DNA of 64,000 bases, from contig JADJXA010000001.1 in the NCBI GenBank assembly GCA_016716065.1, positions 124,001 to 188,000 on the forward strand, given 5' to 3'. Position 1 is the first letter of the stretch, and the number at the start of each line of letters is the position of its first letter. The notes under the pieces were generated by a model. That model was not told where the DNA came from and did not search any database. It saw nothing but the letters and a program-made list of their open reading frames with translations. Of this stretch, positions 15,803 through 25,570 are shown piece by piece. This stretch comes from Candidatus Leptovillus gracilis (GTDB taxonomy: Bacteria; Chloroflexota; Anaerolineae; Promineifilales; Promineifilaceae). Position numbers and translations under genes: made by a program.

Positions 15803-18259
15803 TTACTCACCATACCGCAAGGCGGCCGGCAGCGTAATCATAAACTCCGCCCCACCCTCCGGCCGGTTCGTCACCGCCACCGACCCATTATGCGCCCGCG
15901 CAATGCCCCACACGGCCGAAAGCCCCACACCCGATCCCGGCTGCATCTTGGCCGCTGCCCCCCGATAATACTTGTCAAAAATATGCGGCAGGTCAGCCTC
16001 AGGAATGCCAGGCCCCTCGTCCAACACCCGAATCAGCACACCCTCGTCAGAATAATTCACCAGCACGGCCAGTTCTGTATGACGCGGCGAATACTTAATG
16101 CCATTTTCCACCAGGTTCAGCAACATGTGATACAAACGGTTTTCATCAGCCAAAATGGGATAAGGCTGGCCGCTAATGGTCGGCCGCAGCGTCATGGATT
16201 TGTGCAGCGCCGCCCCCGACATATCTTTCAGAACCCGACTAACCACCTCGGTAAAATCACAGGGTTGGCGCACCAATTGCATGGCGGCTTCCTGCGTCAA
16301 CGGGTCCAACAATTGGGCGATCATCTCCAACATGCGGTCTACGGCCACGCCGATCTGGTTCAGATAACGTTCTGATCGCTGATCCAACTGCACGGTTCGC
16401 TCCAACAGCGCCTTCCAGCCGGTGATGGCCGTCAATGGATTTTTCAGGTCATGGGAGAGCATGTGGAAAAAGTCTGAACGGTCGGCTTCTAACTGCTTGA
16501 CGTAGGTAATATCTTGCATCACGGCGATGGTGCCAACATCTGGCAGGTGTTCGGCCGTTGCCAAAAAAATCTGTTCGCCAATCTTGATTTCATCTGTCCG
16601 CCCCACGCCCCGGCTGATGCCTTCAAACAACTGGGCCATGTGGGTTTGCAGCAGCCGATTGGCGGCTTCATTGGCGATCAGCACGCTGCCGGAATCGTCG
16701 AGGATCAGCAGGGGTTGGGGCAGCGTTTGCGCCGTCGCCTGAATGGCCGCCCGCTGGCGTTCTGACTCTTTAAAGAGGCGGGCATTTCCAACGGCCGTCG
16801 CCATCGGATTGGCAAATGTTTCCAGGCGGCTCAGATCATCTTTGGTAAACAGGCCCTGGGCCTTGTTAAACAATGTCAGCACACCTACCACATGGTCCTG
16901 CACGCGCAGCGGCACACTGATCATTGTCTCCGGTGCACGCCCCATCACGCTGTCCACCGCTGGATGATACGCCTGATGCGTCTGAGGCTGATTGGTCATA
17001 ATCGCCTGACCACTCTGGGCTACCCGGCCAATAATGCCATCACGAATGGCAAATGGCCTGGTGTCTTTGCCGCCCATATGCCCCTGGAACGGTTTGAGAT
17101 GCTGCCCCGATTCATCCACCAGGCACAGCAGCACCGCCTGCACCGGCCAATGTTTGTTCACCTGCTCTATCAGAACCTCGTAAATTTTATCCAGGTCCAG
17201 CGAAGCCGATACCGCCCGCGCCACCTCGTTCAGCGCCGACAATTCCTGGTAGCGCCGGACCAATGCCGCATCGGTGGCCTGGTATACTCGCGCATTTTGG
17301 ATGGCAATGGCCGCAAAATCGGCAATCGCCGTCAGCAGGCGCTCATCACGGCGATCGAACCGTTTGCCCGGTTGGCGGTGGGTGGCGGCCAACACGCCAA
17401 ACGTTACCCCACCCAGGGTAATGGGCACGTAAGCCAGCGCCTCCACCAGATAATTGGTTTTTACTTTAATCTGTTCTTCACCCGGCTGTCGCCAAACGCG
17501 CAGCGGCTGGCCTGTCTGAATCACCTTACCGGCCAACGATTCATTGTCAATAGGCAGGCGCAGCCGTTTAATGGCTTCATCTTCAATGCCGCGCTGCGCC
17601 TCCAAAAACAGTTCGCCGCTGGTCTCATCCACCAACCAGATACTGGTGTCCCCCGCCGAGGTCAGTGTCATGGCCGCTTCGACCACCTGATTCAGCACTT
17701 CGTCCAGGTCTAATTGGGAAGTAATAGACTTGGCGATTTCGGTCATCGCATCGGCCAGGTCAATTTTGCGCTCCAACGAGCCGGTAGAATATTGCGGCCG
17801 TTCGATGATGTGGAGAATGAGACGGAGCTGGCCTAACGTCAATATGTCGCCATCGGCCAGCGCGTAGGGGGTTTTAACGCCAATGGAACGGCCGTTACGC
17901 ATGGTCCCGTTGGTGCTGCCCACGTCAATGGCATACAGATGGGTGGCGGTGGGCCGCAAAAAGAGATGCTGCCGCGAGACGCCCATGCTCCCGGCGTCAA
18001 ACGCTTTCAAGTCTATGACATTCGGTTCATCCAAGTCCCGGCCCAACACCACTTCGCCATTGATGTCGAAACCTAAACGGCGCTGCGGATCTGTCGCCAG
18101 GTCCAGACGAATCCGCCAGATCGGCCGACTCTCCAATTCCCGCGTAGACGGATCATAAGGTATCGGGCGATATTTCACCTCCGGGATGATAATTTCCAGG
18201 CCGGCAAGATGCTCGCCCCGCAGTTCGTCTGTATTTAGATTTGCGTTTTCTTCTGACAT
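15803..18259 (-). CDS. FHA-GAF-GAF-PAS sensor histidine kinase
   Basis: An 818-residue soluble kinase. An FHA domain (about 45-150; VVLGRD, SRQHLFL, GSTNGTMRNG) is followed by GAF domains at about 175-325 and 345-500, and a PAS-like segment (LLILDDSGSVLIANEAANRL) near 520. HisKA has the phospho-acceptor His in FFHMLSHDLKNPLTA near 600, and HATPase_c (about 705-815) has NLVENGIKYS (N box), DEGPGIPE (G1) and GSGVGLSA (G2). There is no membrane segment. FHA binds phosphothreonine, so this kinase may link Ser/Thr kinase signalling to a two-component output (inference). No response regulator lies next to it. Confidence 0.92.
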   Translation of the reverse strand: MSEENANLNTDELRGEHLAGLEIIIPEVKYRPIPYDPSTRELESRPIWRIRLDLATDPQRRLGFDINGEVVLGRDLDEPNVIDLKAFDAGSMGVSRQHLFLRPTATHLYAIDVGSTNGTMRNGRSIGVKTPYALADGDILTLGQLRLILHIIERPQYSTGSLERKIDLADAMTEIAKSITSQLDLDEVLNQVVEAAMTLTSAGDTSIWLVDETSGELFLEAQRGIEDEAIKRLRLPIDNESLAGKVIQTGQPLRVWRQPGEEQIKVKTNYLVEALAYVPITLGGVTFGVLAATHRQPGKRFDRRDERLLTAIADFAAIAIQNARVYQATDAALVRRYQELSALNEVARAVSASLDLDKIYEVLIEQVNKHWPVQAVLLCLVDESGQHLKPFQGHMGGKDTRPFAIRDGIIGRVAQSGQAIMTNQPQTHQAYHPAVDSVMGRAPETMISVPLRVQDHVVGVLTLFNKAQGLFTKDDLSRLETFANPMATAVGNARLFKESERQRAAIQATAQTLPQPLLILDDSGSVLIANEAANRLLQTHMAQLFEGISRGVGRTDEIKIGEQIFLATAEHLPDVGTIAVMQDITYVKQLEADRSDFFHMLSHDLKNPLTAITGWKALLERTVQLDQRSERYLNQIGVAVDRMLEMIAQLLDPLTQEAAMQLVRQPCDFTEVVSRVLKDMSGAALHKSMTLRPTISGQPYPILADENRLYHMLLNLVENGIKYSPRHTELAVLVNYSDEGVLIRVLDEGPGIPEADLPHIFDKYYRGAAAKMQPGSGVGLSAVWGIARAHNGSVAVTNRPEGGAEFMITLPAALRYGE

Positions 18260-18393
18260 GCGCTTCTACTTGTGCTGGCGTTGGCGAATGCAGCGACTGC
18301 GCCAGGCAACACCCCTCTGTTCTATGCGTTAGTTTACAAGAAGATTCTCTCTCACCTGTCAAGGAAACGTGAATAATCCCGGTTTTCTGGCGG

Positions 18394-18864
18394 CTAAACG
18401 CGCAGCGTTGCTGTCAGGCGCAGCGGCCACAACAGCAAATCCAAAGCCGCCGCAATGGAAGGCGCCACCACATCGGCGGCCATGAGGGTGGCCGCCGCCG
18501 CGCCTTCTTCCTGGACTACGGCGATACCCAAAACGGCCGTCACCAGCATCAATTGATCGTTACGGCCGTTGCCCACCGCCACCACCCTGTCTGCGCCCAA
18601 TGCCTGTACAACGGCCTGCTTGCCGGCCGCCTGATCGCCAGGCGGCAGCGTCGTCAGGTGGCCGGGAATCCCGGCCAATTCATTGCCGGCAGTACCAAAG
18701 GTATCGGCCGTCAGCACGTGGACCTTCAGGTGCTTCGCTAAAGCCACCAAACGCTGACCAACGCCGGGTAACAGACGGCCGTCACAAGCCAACGTGCCAT
18801 TATAATCCAGAACCAAATGCTCCAGTTGGTAGACCTTATCGCCAGGAACGTCAATTTGTATCAT
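18394..18864 (-). CDS. Small HAD-family hydrolase (soluble P-type ATPase-like)
   Basis: A 156-residue protein. Motif I is DYNGTLACDG (nucleophile Asp with Asn two residues on, as in P-type-ATPase-like HADs), motif II the Thr of LTADTFG, and motif IV GNGRNDQLML. This matches the family of small HAD proteins that resemble the isolated P domain of P-type ATPases. They are probable phosphatases with unknown substrates. The gene stands alone between the kinase and the amidase genes. Confidence 0.8.
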   Translation of the reverse strand: MIQIDVPGDKVYQLEHLVLDYNGTLACDGRLLPGVGQRLVALAKHLKVHVLTADTFGTAGNELAGIPGHLTTLPPGDQAAGKQAVVQALGADRVVAVGNGRNDQLMLVTAVLGIAVVQEEGAAAATLMAADVVAPSIAAALDLLLWPLRLTATLRV

Positions 18865-19021
18865 CTGTTAAGGGTAGTCCATCAATCCAGCCGGAGGAAA
18901 AACAGATTCAGCTTTCCCTGAATTGATCGCGCGACATGACAAGACAACTGCCTAATAAAAGGTAACAACTTGCTGCCTAAATTATAAACCCACAACGCCT
19001 GCGTTACAAGCCGGTTGGCGT

Positions 19022-20320
19022 TCAGCCAGCCAATACCTTTTCGATTTGCACCGCCCAGGCAAACAGCGCCTCATCAGCCTGCCAACGGCCGGCCAGTTGC
19101 AGCCCCAGCGGCAGACCGGCAGCGTTCGCCCCGGCCGGCAGGCTCAACGTCGGCAGACCGGCATAGGTCCAGGGCAAATTCATCACCGGGTCGCCGGTAC
19201 TGTCCAGCCCGGCCGGCGCCGCGCCAACGGCCGCCGGCGACAGCCACACATCCACCGCCTGTTCATCCATCACCCGCTGCAAATCGGCGCGGAACTGTGG
19301 CCGCGCAGCCAGGGCAGCCACCAATTCATCCGGTTGGATGGCCTGCCCGCGCCGGATTAATTCGGCCGTCTTGGAGTGGTAGAGGTGGGCATACTGCCCA
19401 AACCAGGCGGCATGGACCTGCGCCGCTTCGGCGGCGACGATGGTGGTGTGCCGGGCGAAAATGTCGGCAAAATCGGGCATAACGGGGATGGATTTCACGG
19501 GGAATCCGGCGTTTAACAAGCGCTGGCAGGTGGCGCGAAAATGGGCCAGCCCGGCCAGCGAGGCGCGTTCCAAATAAGGCCCTTCGGGGATGCCCAAGAC
19601 CGGTGGATGGGCTGCGGCCGTATCCCGCCACCCATCCACCAGCGCCGCCGCCGCCAGCGCCGCCCCGGCCACATCCGGCGCAAACAAGCCCACGTGGTCA
19701 CATGACGGCGCTAAAGGAATCACCCCGTCGCGCGAGATGCGCTCGTAGCTGGGTTTGTAGCCAACAACGCCGCAAAAGGCGGCCGGCCGAGTGATGGAGC
19801 CGATGGTTTGCGTGCCCAACGCCAACCGGCTGAGACCCGCGCCCACGGCCGCCGCCGAACCGCTGCTAGAACCGCCCGGCGTGTGGGCAGGATCATGTGG
19901 ATTGCGCGTGGGGCCAGGGGCAAAATAGGCAAACTCGGTGGTGACGCTCTTCCCCACGATGAGCGCCCCGGCCGCCCGCAAACGGCGCACGCTGGTGGCT
20001 TCATCCCCCTGGAACAGATGGGGCGGCAGTTGGCAGCCACCTTGCGTGACAAACCCGGCGGCGTGGAAAATATCTTTCACCGCCAGCGGCAGGCCAAAGA
20101 GCGACGGCCGTGTCGCCGGTTCTGGGTAGGCGGCGAGTAATTGTTGGGCCTGGTGGCGCAGGCGGGCGAAACGGCCGTCTTCCGGCACAAACGCCAGCAC
20201 TTCTGGTTCCCGTTCGGCAAACCGCGCTTCCAACGCTGCCAGGTAATCCAGCAGCGGCCACTGCCCGGAACGCAGCGCCGCCGCTGCCATGTCAGTTGGG
20301 GCGTCCAACGGATGGGGCAT
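19022..20320 (-). CDS. Amidase signature family enzyme
   Basis: A 432-residue amidase. The Ser-cisSer-Lys triad is visible: AVKDIFHAAG (Lys, about residue 82), PGGSSSGSAAAVG (cis-Ser, about 155) and QTIGSITRPAAF (nucleophile Ser, about 179). The family includes GatA, but no gatB or gatC lies nearby and the C-terminus differs, so a stand-alone amidase acting on amides or carbamoyl compounds is more likely. Its ATG overlaps the stop of the upstream M23 gene by one base (TAATG), so translation is coupled. Confidence 0.9.
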   Translation of the reverse strand: MPHPLDAPTDMAAAALRSGQWPLLDYLAALEARFAEREPEVLAFVPEDGRFARLRHQAQQLLAAYPEPATRPSLFGLPLAVKDIFHAAGFVTQGGCQLPPHLFQGDEATSVRRLRAAGALIVGKSVTTEFAYFAPGPTRNPHDPAHTPGGSSSGSAAAVGAGLSRLALGTQTIGSITRPAAFCGVVGYKPSYERISRDGVIPLAPSCDHVGLFAPDVAGAALAAAALVDGWRDTAAAHPPVLGIPEGPYLERASLAGLAHFRATCQRLLNAGFPVKSIPVMPDFADIFARHTTIVAAEAAQVHAAWFGQYAHLYHSKTAELIRRGQAIQPDELVAALAARPQFRADLQRVMDEQAVDVWLSPAAVGAAPAGLDSTGDPVMNLPWTYAGLPTLSLPAGANAAGLPLGLQLAGRWQADEALFAWAVQIEKVLAG

Positions 20321-21594
20321 TAACCTTCTCCTGGGACGGCCGTCGGCGTGGCCTCCGGCGGTGGGCTGCTGTCGCCGTTATCCAACGGCGTGGGCAGAGG
20401 CGTGGGTGTCGGCAGCGGCGTCGGTGTGGGGTCATATTCAAATTCGGTGGAGACAATCTCGAAGGTGGTGCGGCCCGGCAGAATGGTCACTTCGCGGCGG
20501 TAGGTCACGTCATTCACCGTCAGCAGCAGCACATATTCCCCGGCCGGCAAGTCGCCAATCACAAAATTTTCCCGCCACACCTCGTCGGATGCAACGGTGA
20601 GGGCATAGGTGCTTTGCTGGCGCAAAATTTCGCTGCTGCCCGGTGGCTGCAAGATGAGTTGCGCGCCAGTAATGGGACGGCCGCGTTTGTCCACCAGCCG
20701 CCCGGCCAGGGTTCCCCAACCCTCGTAAGGGACCAGCCAGAGCATGGGGTTGCGCGTCGCCGCGTAATTATTTTGGCCCACGCGCACCTCAAAATGCAGA
20801 TGCGGCCCGGTCACTTCACCAGAACTACCCACCCCGGCGATGACCTGCCCCTGATCCACCGTATCGCCCTCGGCCACAAACAGTTCCAGGGTGTGGGCAT
20901 ACAGCGTAAAGACGTCCTTGCCCTGCCACTGCCAATCATGCAAAATAATCACGGTGTTGCCATAATAATTGACGCCGTTGTTCGGGCTGGGAAAGGAGCC
21001 GGCATGAACGACGGTTCCACTGCTGGCGGCCAATACCGGTGTGCCGGTCTCGTTAGGGAAGTCCAGGCCGTGGTGAATGCGGTAAGGCGGGATGTTGGCC
21101 GCCTGTACGTCATTGCCAAAGGGATACCATTCCAGGTCGTAGTTGCGATAGCCGGAGGGGATGGGGCGAGTGAGCCAGTAATGGTCGTCAGGGTGGATGG
21201 CCAGGGGGGCGGGCATCAGCGGCGGCCGCCACTCGGCGGCGTCACGCGCGGCAGGACCGGCGTCGCGCACAAAGTTTTGCCGGGCCTGGTCGGGGCGCAG
21301 ACCGCTGCCTTCGGGTGTGGGGACGAGCATGGCGTCTGGATCGATGGGGGCAACGGCCGTTATCGCCACCCCTTCATCCAGCAACAAAGGCGCAGACACG
21401 GCCGTGCTGCCCGCCGGCGCATTGGGGGCGACAGCCAGGGGAACGGCCGTAGGCACAGGCACATCCTCGCCAGACTGACAGCCGGCCAATCCGCCCACCA
21501 GCACCAGCCAGACAAACCAGCGCAGCGCAGGCCGGACAAACCACTTTGCTCTGCGCCCCTGCGCCTCTGGGTTCAGTTTTCCTGGCAGCGTCAT
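20320..21594 (-). CDS. M23 family metallopeptidase, lipoprotein
   Basis: A 424-residue exported protein with a lipoprotein signal (WLVLVGGLAGC, Cys about residue 39) and an Ala/Pro/Thr-rich linker. The M23 (LytM) domain at about 185-290 has HHGLDFPN (HxxxD), GTVVHAG, YAHTLEL and PHLHFEVRVG (HxH), so all zinc ligands are present and it is likely an active cell-wall endopeptidase. A small beta-sandwich (carboxypeptidase-regulatory-like) follows, and the C-terminus is a Pro/Thr tail (TPTPLPTPTPLPTP). It sits between the propeller gene and the amidase gene, all on one strand with short spacers. Confidence 0.88.
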   Translation of the reverse strand: MTLPGKLNPEAQGRRAKWFVRPALRWFVWLVLVGGLAGCQSGEDVPVPTAVPLAVAPNAPAGSTAVSAPLLLDEGVAITAVAPIDPDAMLVPTPEGSGLRPDQARQNFVRDAGPAARDAAEWRPPLMPAPLAIHPDDHYWLTRPIPSGYRNYDLEWYPFGNDVQAANIPPYRIHHGLDFPNETGTPVLAASSGTVVHAGSFPSPNNGVNYYGNTVIILHDWQWQGKDVFTLYAHTLELFVAEGDTVDQGQVIAGVGSSGEVTGPHLHFEVRVGQNNYAATRNPMLWLVPYEGWGTLAGRLVDKRGRPITGAQLILQPPGSSEILRQQSTYALTVASDEVWRENFVIGDLPAGEYVLLLTVNDVTYRREVTILPGRTTFEIVSTEFEYDPTPTPLPTPTPLPTPLDNGDSSPPPEATPTAVPGEG

Positions 21595-21609
21595 GGGCTA
21601 ACTCATGGC

Positions 21610-24024
21610 CTAGCGGTCGGGGAAGGTCTGGCGGAACAAGGCTTCTGGATGAATTTCCAACATGGCTGCCTCCCAGGTGAGGTTCTGCCGATTTTCGTAG
21701 TGCCAGAAAGCAATGCCGGGAAAAAAGGTGCGCCAGTTGTCGGCGGCCGGAGTGCGCGTCCAGCCATAATCGGCCGCCAGATAGGTGAAATCCACGTAAT
21801 AACCGGTCGGAATGTTGTTCTTCAAGACGCCACCGGCGTCATAATACTGCGGTTCATCGCCAAAACGGGCGCGGAAATCCCAGGGCAGATCGCGCAGCGG
21901 TTCCCCCTGGCTGCCATCCTGCGCCGTCGTCCGCAAAAACAGGCGCCAATATGTCTCCAACCCCACGTCTTCGCGCACCACTTCCACCTGCGGCTCAAAA
22001 GTCAGCGCGTCGCGGTAGGCCAGGTCTATGGCGCGCCCCGCTTTGTTCCAGGTGCGGCTGCTTTGGCCTGGGGTAGATTTGTCGTCTATGGCCTCGAACA
22101 TGTTGTCCAGGCGGGCCAGGTAATCCCATCCGGTTTCAGTCACCAGACGTTGGCGCAGCGCCAGGAAAGATTGGTCCACGCGGTCGCTGAGATAGGGCGA
22201 TGGGGCGTTGATAGGCATCTCAAACAAGACAACCGGCGGCCCGTTCCTTTCCGGTGGGGCCAGGGCTTCGGTGAAGAGCGGTTTGTCGGGATATTGGCTG
22301 TCGAAGCGGGCGGCGTTGTCGGCCTGGGCCGGGGTCATGGGATTAGAAGTCCAGGCGGGGTCATCTAAACGGCCGTCGGCCACAAACGCCTGTGGCGCGG
22401 CGCTCCACCCTGCCGGACTGCCGGCCAACAAAAAGCTCTGCGCGCCTTTGTCAAACACGTAAACCAACGATTCGCCGTTGGGCGACCAGGCCGGATGACG
22501 CCCCTGCTGCCCCAGGCTGACCGGTTGGCCGGCGGCGCGATAGCTTTCGTTTAAGGGCACAGCATACAACAGGGGGAATCCGGCGCTTTGATCATGGTAG
22601 GCCAGGAAACGGCCGTCTGGCGAAAACACCGGCCCCTCTTCAGCGCTGCCCGGCGACGCTGTCAGGTTCACGGCCGCCTCGTCGGTCACTTCGTTGAGCG
22701 ACATCATGAAGATGTCTTTGTTGCCACTGCGCCAACTGGTGAAAGCCACATGCCGCCCGCCCGGCGACCAGACCGGGGCAAAGTCAGGGGCCGGGTTTTC
22801 GGTCAGCCGGTAAGGGCCTTCGCTGAGGTCGGCCTTGATGATGTAGATATCCAGGTTATCGGCGCGGTAAGCCTCGTAGACCAGCCATTGGCCATCTGGC
22901 GACCAACTGGGGCCGCCGTCAAAACCAGGGTGATTGGTGATGCGCCGCAGGTTGTTGTCGTCCAGGTCATAGACGTAAATTTCCCAGTTTCCGTCACGGC
23001 GGGAGGTGAAGGCCAGTTGACGGCCGTTGGGACTCCAGGCCGGGTCACGGTCTTCGGCGGGGTGCTGCGTCAGGCGAATGGGTTCTGTTTGGCCGACCGG
23101 CAGCAGGTAAATATCGCTGTTGCCCTGGCGCTGCCAGGTAAAGGCCAGCGCGCCGCCCGTTTGCATAGGATCCGGGGTGGGCCAGGGGGTCAGGCGCACG
23201 TCAATGGTGGGGCGCGGCGTTGGCGTCGCCGTGACCGGCATGGGCGAGGGGGTGGCAATGACCACACGCGGCAAAAACAGACCATCACCGGCCGATACCC
23301 GGTCTGGCTGCTGCCCCTGCCAGGTGGCAAAACTGAGGATGAGGACAATGGCGATGCTGGCAAAAGCGGTCACAAAACGGACGACGTGGGCATTGGGTGG
23401 GGTATGCCGGGGTTGGCGCGGGGCGATGACGGCCGTTTGCGGTGGTTTGGGCCGGTGAAACGATACCCGAAGCCGGGCGCGGTACACCAGCCAACGCGAC
23501 GCCCAACGTCGCCGCCATTTCAGACGGCGCGGCGCGGTGGCTTGCCAGGCGGCCAACCACAGACGGCGCGTCTTGGCGGCCAACCAGACCAGGAAAGCCC
23601 AGACCACCCGGCGCATGAACCAGCGAAACGGCCGTATCACCACAAACAGCAGCGGCCGCCACACCACCCAGAACAGCAGGTTGCGCATTGCCAACCCTAA
23701 ACGGCCGCTAAAGCGCTTCACTGGCGGCCATACCCGGCCGCGCAGCCCTTCGTGCAGCCAGCCGAGGGGCAGCCAAAAAGGCATAGTCAGCAGCCAGATA
23801 GGTTTCCAAATAATCCAGGTGAGCAAGCTGCGTAAAGCCAGCCCCAGACGCCCCCAAAAACGCCAAAACCAGAGGAAAAGCGGACGCAAACGAAGCCATA
23901 CCGGGCGAAACATAGATCTAAAAATCCACCGACCTGGTTTCGCCAGCGGACGCGCAATCAACTGCCAGGGAAATAAGAGCAAAGCCCAGAACGACCGGCC
24001 AGCCCGTCTCAATCGCTCGACCAT
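21610..24024 (-). CDS. TolB-like beta-propeller protein with a Trp/Arg-rich N-terminus
   Basis: About 804 residues. The first 200 are unlike any family I know: very rich in Trp, Arg, Leu and Phe (WRFWGRLGLALRSLLTWIIW, KPIWLLTMPFWLPLGW), with repeated phrases GRLGLA(L/M)R and R-P-x-F/W. One clear membrane helix follows (FVTAFASIAIVLILSFATW, about 224-242). Then PD40/TolB propeller repeats: AWSPNGRQLAFTSRRDGNWE, SWSPDGQWLVYEAYRADN, VWSPGGRHVAFTSWRSGNKD and others up to about 560. The C-terminal 250 residues look like a separate domain often found after such propellers. ATG 24024 is chosen; a TTG at 24051 is possible. The gene is divergent from trmFO. Confidence 0.82.
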   Translation of the reverse strand: MVERLRRAGRSFWALLLFPWQLIARPLAKPGRWIFRSMFRPVWLRLRPLFLWFWRFWGRLGLALRSLLTWIIWKPIWLLTMPFWLPLGWLHEGLRGRVWPPVKRFSGRLGLAMRNLLFWVVWRPLLFVVIRPFRWFMRRVVWAFLVWLAAKTRRLWLAAWQATAPRRLKWRRRWASRWLVYRARLRVSFHRPKPPQTAVIAPRQPRHTPPNAHVVRFVTAFASIAIVLILSFATWQGQQPDRVSAGDGLFLPRVVIATPSPMPVTATPTPRPTIDVRLTPWPTPDPMQTGGALAFTWQRQGNSDIYLLPVGQTEPIRLTQHPAEDRDPAWSPNGRQLAFTSRRDGNWEIYVYDLDDNNLRRITNHPGFDGGPSWSPDGQWLVYEAYRADNLDIYIIKADLSEGPYRLTENPAPDFAPVWSPGGRHVAFTSWRSGNKDIFMMSLNEVTDEAAVNLTASPGSAEEGPVFSPDGRFLAYHDQSAGFPLLYAVPLNESYRAAGQPVSLGQQGRHPAWSPNGESLVYVFDKGAQSFLLAGSPAGWSAAPQAFVADGRLDDPAWTSNPMTPAQADNAARFDSQYPDKPLFTEALAPPERNGPPVVLFEMPINAPSPYLSDRVDQSFLALRQRLVTETGWDYLARLDNMFEAIDDKSTPGQSSRTWNKAGRAIDLAYRDALTFEPQVEVVREDVGLETYWRLFLRTTAQDGSQGEPLRDLPWDFRARFGDEPQYYDAGGVLKNNIPTGYYVDFTYLAADYGWTRTPAADNWRTFFPGIAFWHYENRQNLTWEAAMLEIHPEALFRQTFPDR

Positions 24025-24131
24025 CTTGCCATTCAGTGTAGCATGGCTCAAGGATATGTCAACTTATTCTGGGATGCAGCGCCCGGTTAAGGTGCATCGC
24101 ACCGAAGGAGGTGGTGTGCTAAAATTAGGCC

Positions 24132-25508
24132 ATGCGTAAAGAACTTATTGTGGTTGGCGGCGGATTGGCCGGAACAGAAGCCGCCTGGCAGGCGGCCGAA
24201 CAAGGCATACAGGTGCGCCTATTCGAGATGCGCCCGCACACAACCACCCCGGCCCACGTTAGTGACCGGCTGGCAGAATTGGTGTGCAGCAATTCTTTGG
24301 GTTCCAACCTGGTTCACAAAGCGCCGGGCCTGCTGAAGGCTGAACTGCGCGGCCTCGGTTCAATGGTATTAGAGTGCGCCGAGCAAACGGCCGTACCCGC
24401 CGGTTCATCCCTGGCTGTAGATAGAGACCAATTCGCTGAACTGGTCACCAGCCGCATCGCCAACCACCCCAACATCGAACTGGTGCATGAAGAGGTAACG
24501 GCCGTGCCCGACCAACCAGCCATCATCGCCAGCGGCCCGCTCACCGCCGCGCCATTGGCCCAGGCCATTGGCGCGCTGTCCGGCCAGGAACACCTCTATT
24601 TTTACGACGCTCTCTCGCCCATTGTCAATTACGAAAGCATCAACCTGGAGATCGCCTTCCGCCAATCGCGCTACGATGAAGGCGAGCAGGTGGACGGCGA
24701 TTACCTGAACTGCCCCCTGACCCGCGCCGAATACGAAACGTTTACCGCCGCTCTGCTGGCCGCCGAAACCATCACGCTGAAGGAATTTGAGCGCGAAGAC
24801 GCCAAATTTTTCGAGGGCTGTATGCCCATTGAGGCGATGGCCCGGCGCGGCGAAAAGGCGCTGGCGTTTGGCCCCATGCGGCCGGTGGGGTTGATTGATC
24901 CACGCACGGGGAAACGGCCGTATGCCGTGGTGCAATTGCGCCAGGACAATCTGGCCGGGTCGCTTTACAACATCGTTGGCTTCCAGACCAACCTGCGCTG
25001 GGGTGAACAAAAGCGCGTTTTGCACCTCATTCCCGGCCTGGAAAACGCCGAATTTATGCGCTACGGCATGATGCACCGCAACACCTACATCAATGCGCCG
25101 CAGCTTTTGCAGCCCACCCTCCAACTACGCAGCCGCGCCGACCTCTTTTTCGCCGGGCAGATCACCGGCGTGGAGGGCTACGTGGGCAACGTGGGGACCG
25201 GGCTGCTGGCCGGGCTAAACGCCGCTCGCTTGCTAAATGGGCAGCATCCCGTTATCCTTCCCACATCTACCATGCTTGGCGCATTATGCCACTATGTCAC
25301 CCACGCCGAAGCGAAGGATTTCCAGCCGATGAAGGCCAATTTTGGCCTGCTGCCGCCGCCGCAGCAACCAATGGGCAAGAGCGACCGCTACCACTGGTAC
25401 AGCGAACGCGCCCTCACCGCCCTGCGCCGCGCGGCGCGAGCCAACCGGCTGCCGTATAACCGGGAAAAAGCGGAAATGGGGTTAACGGCCGTCAACCATA
25501 TCCCCTAA
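24132..25508 (+). CDS. trmFO: Methylenetetrahydrofolate--tRNA-(uracil-5-)-methyltransferase
   Basis: A 458-residue FAD-dependent enzyme that makes m5U54 in tRNA with methylenetetrahydrofolate as carbon donor. The N-terminus has VVGGGLAGTEAAWQAA (FAD-binding GxGxxG) and LFEMRPHTTTPAH; the family markers CSNSLGSN, DRDQFAELVT, YFYDALSPIV, CPLTRAEYE and FFEGCMPIE are all present. A C-terminal GQITGVEGYVGNVGTGLLAG completes the FAD site. Length fits the family (about 440-470). AAGGAGG lies upstream of the ATG; a small GGTGC/GCACC inverted repeat (24091-24103) precedes it in the divergent spacer. Confidence 0.96.
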   Translation: MRKELIVVGGGLAGTEAAWQAAEQGIQVRLFEMRPHTTTPAHVSDRLAELVCSNSLGSNLVHKAPGLLKAELRGLGSMVLECAEQTAVPAGSSLAVDRDQFAELVTSRIANHPNIELVHEEVTAVPDQPAIIASGPLTAAPLAQAIGALSGQEHLYFYDALSPIVNYESINLEIAFRQSRYDEGEQVDGDYLNCPLTRAEYETFTAALLAAETITLKEFEREDAKFFEGCMPIEAMARRGEKALAFGPMRPVGLIDPRTGKRPYAVVQLRQDNLAGSLYNIVGFQTNLRWGEQKRVLHLIPGLENAEFMRYGMMHRNTYINAPQLLQPTLQLRSRADLFFAGQITGVEGYVGNVGTGLLAGLNAARLLNGQHPVILPTSTMLGALCHYVTHAEAKDFQPMKANFGLLPPPQQPMGKSDRYHWYSERALTALRRAARANRLPYNREKAEMGLTAVNHIP

Positions 25509-25522
25509 TCCACTCTCAGAAC

Positions 25523-25550
25523 ACGGATTACGGATTACAGATTACAGTTA
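25523..25550. repeat. Heptamer-phased tandem repeat
   Basis: Four 7-base units (ACGGATT, ACGGATT, ACAGATT, ACAGTTA) in the spacer between trmFO and the histidine kinase gene. One of at least eight such arrays in the window. Confidence 0.7.
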
Positions 25551-25570
25551 ACCCATCACAAAACACCACC

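Noticed and set aside
16892..17713. A 273-codon plus-strand frame
   Set aside because: Antisense to the FHA/GAF kinase; composition (many His, Gln, Arg) fits a shadow frame.
19022..20320. GatA subunit of the amidotransferase
   Set aside because: The amidase triad is present, but there is no gatB or gatC nearby and the C-terminal sequence does not look like GatA; called a general amidase.
20110..22368. A 752-codon open frame on the plus strand
   Set aside because: It lies antisense to the amidase, the M23 lipoprotein and the propeller gene, all of which have clear family motifs. Its translation is rich in Gln, His, Arg and Gly, as expected of a GC-rich shadow frame.
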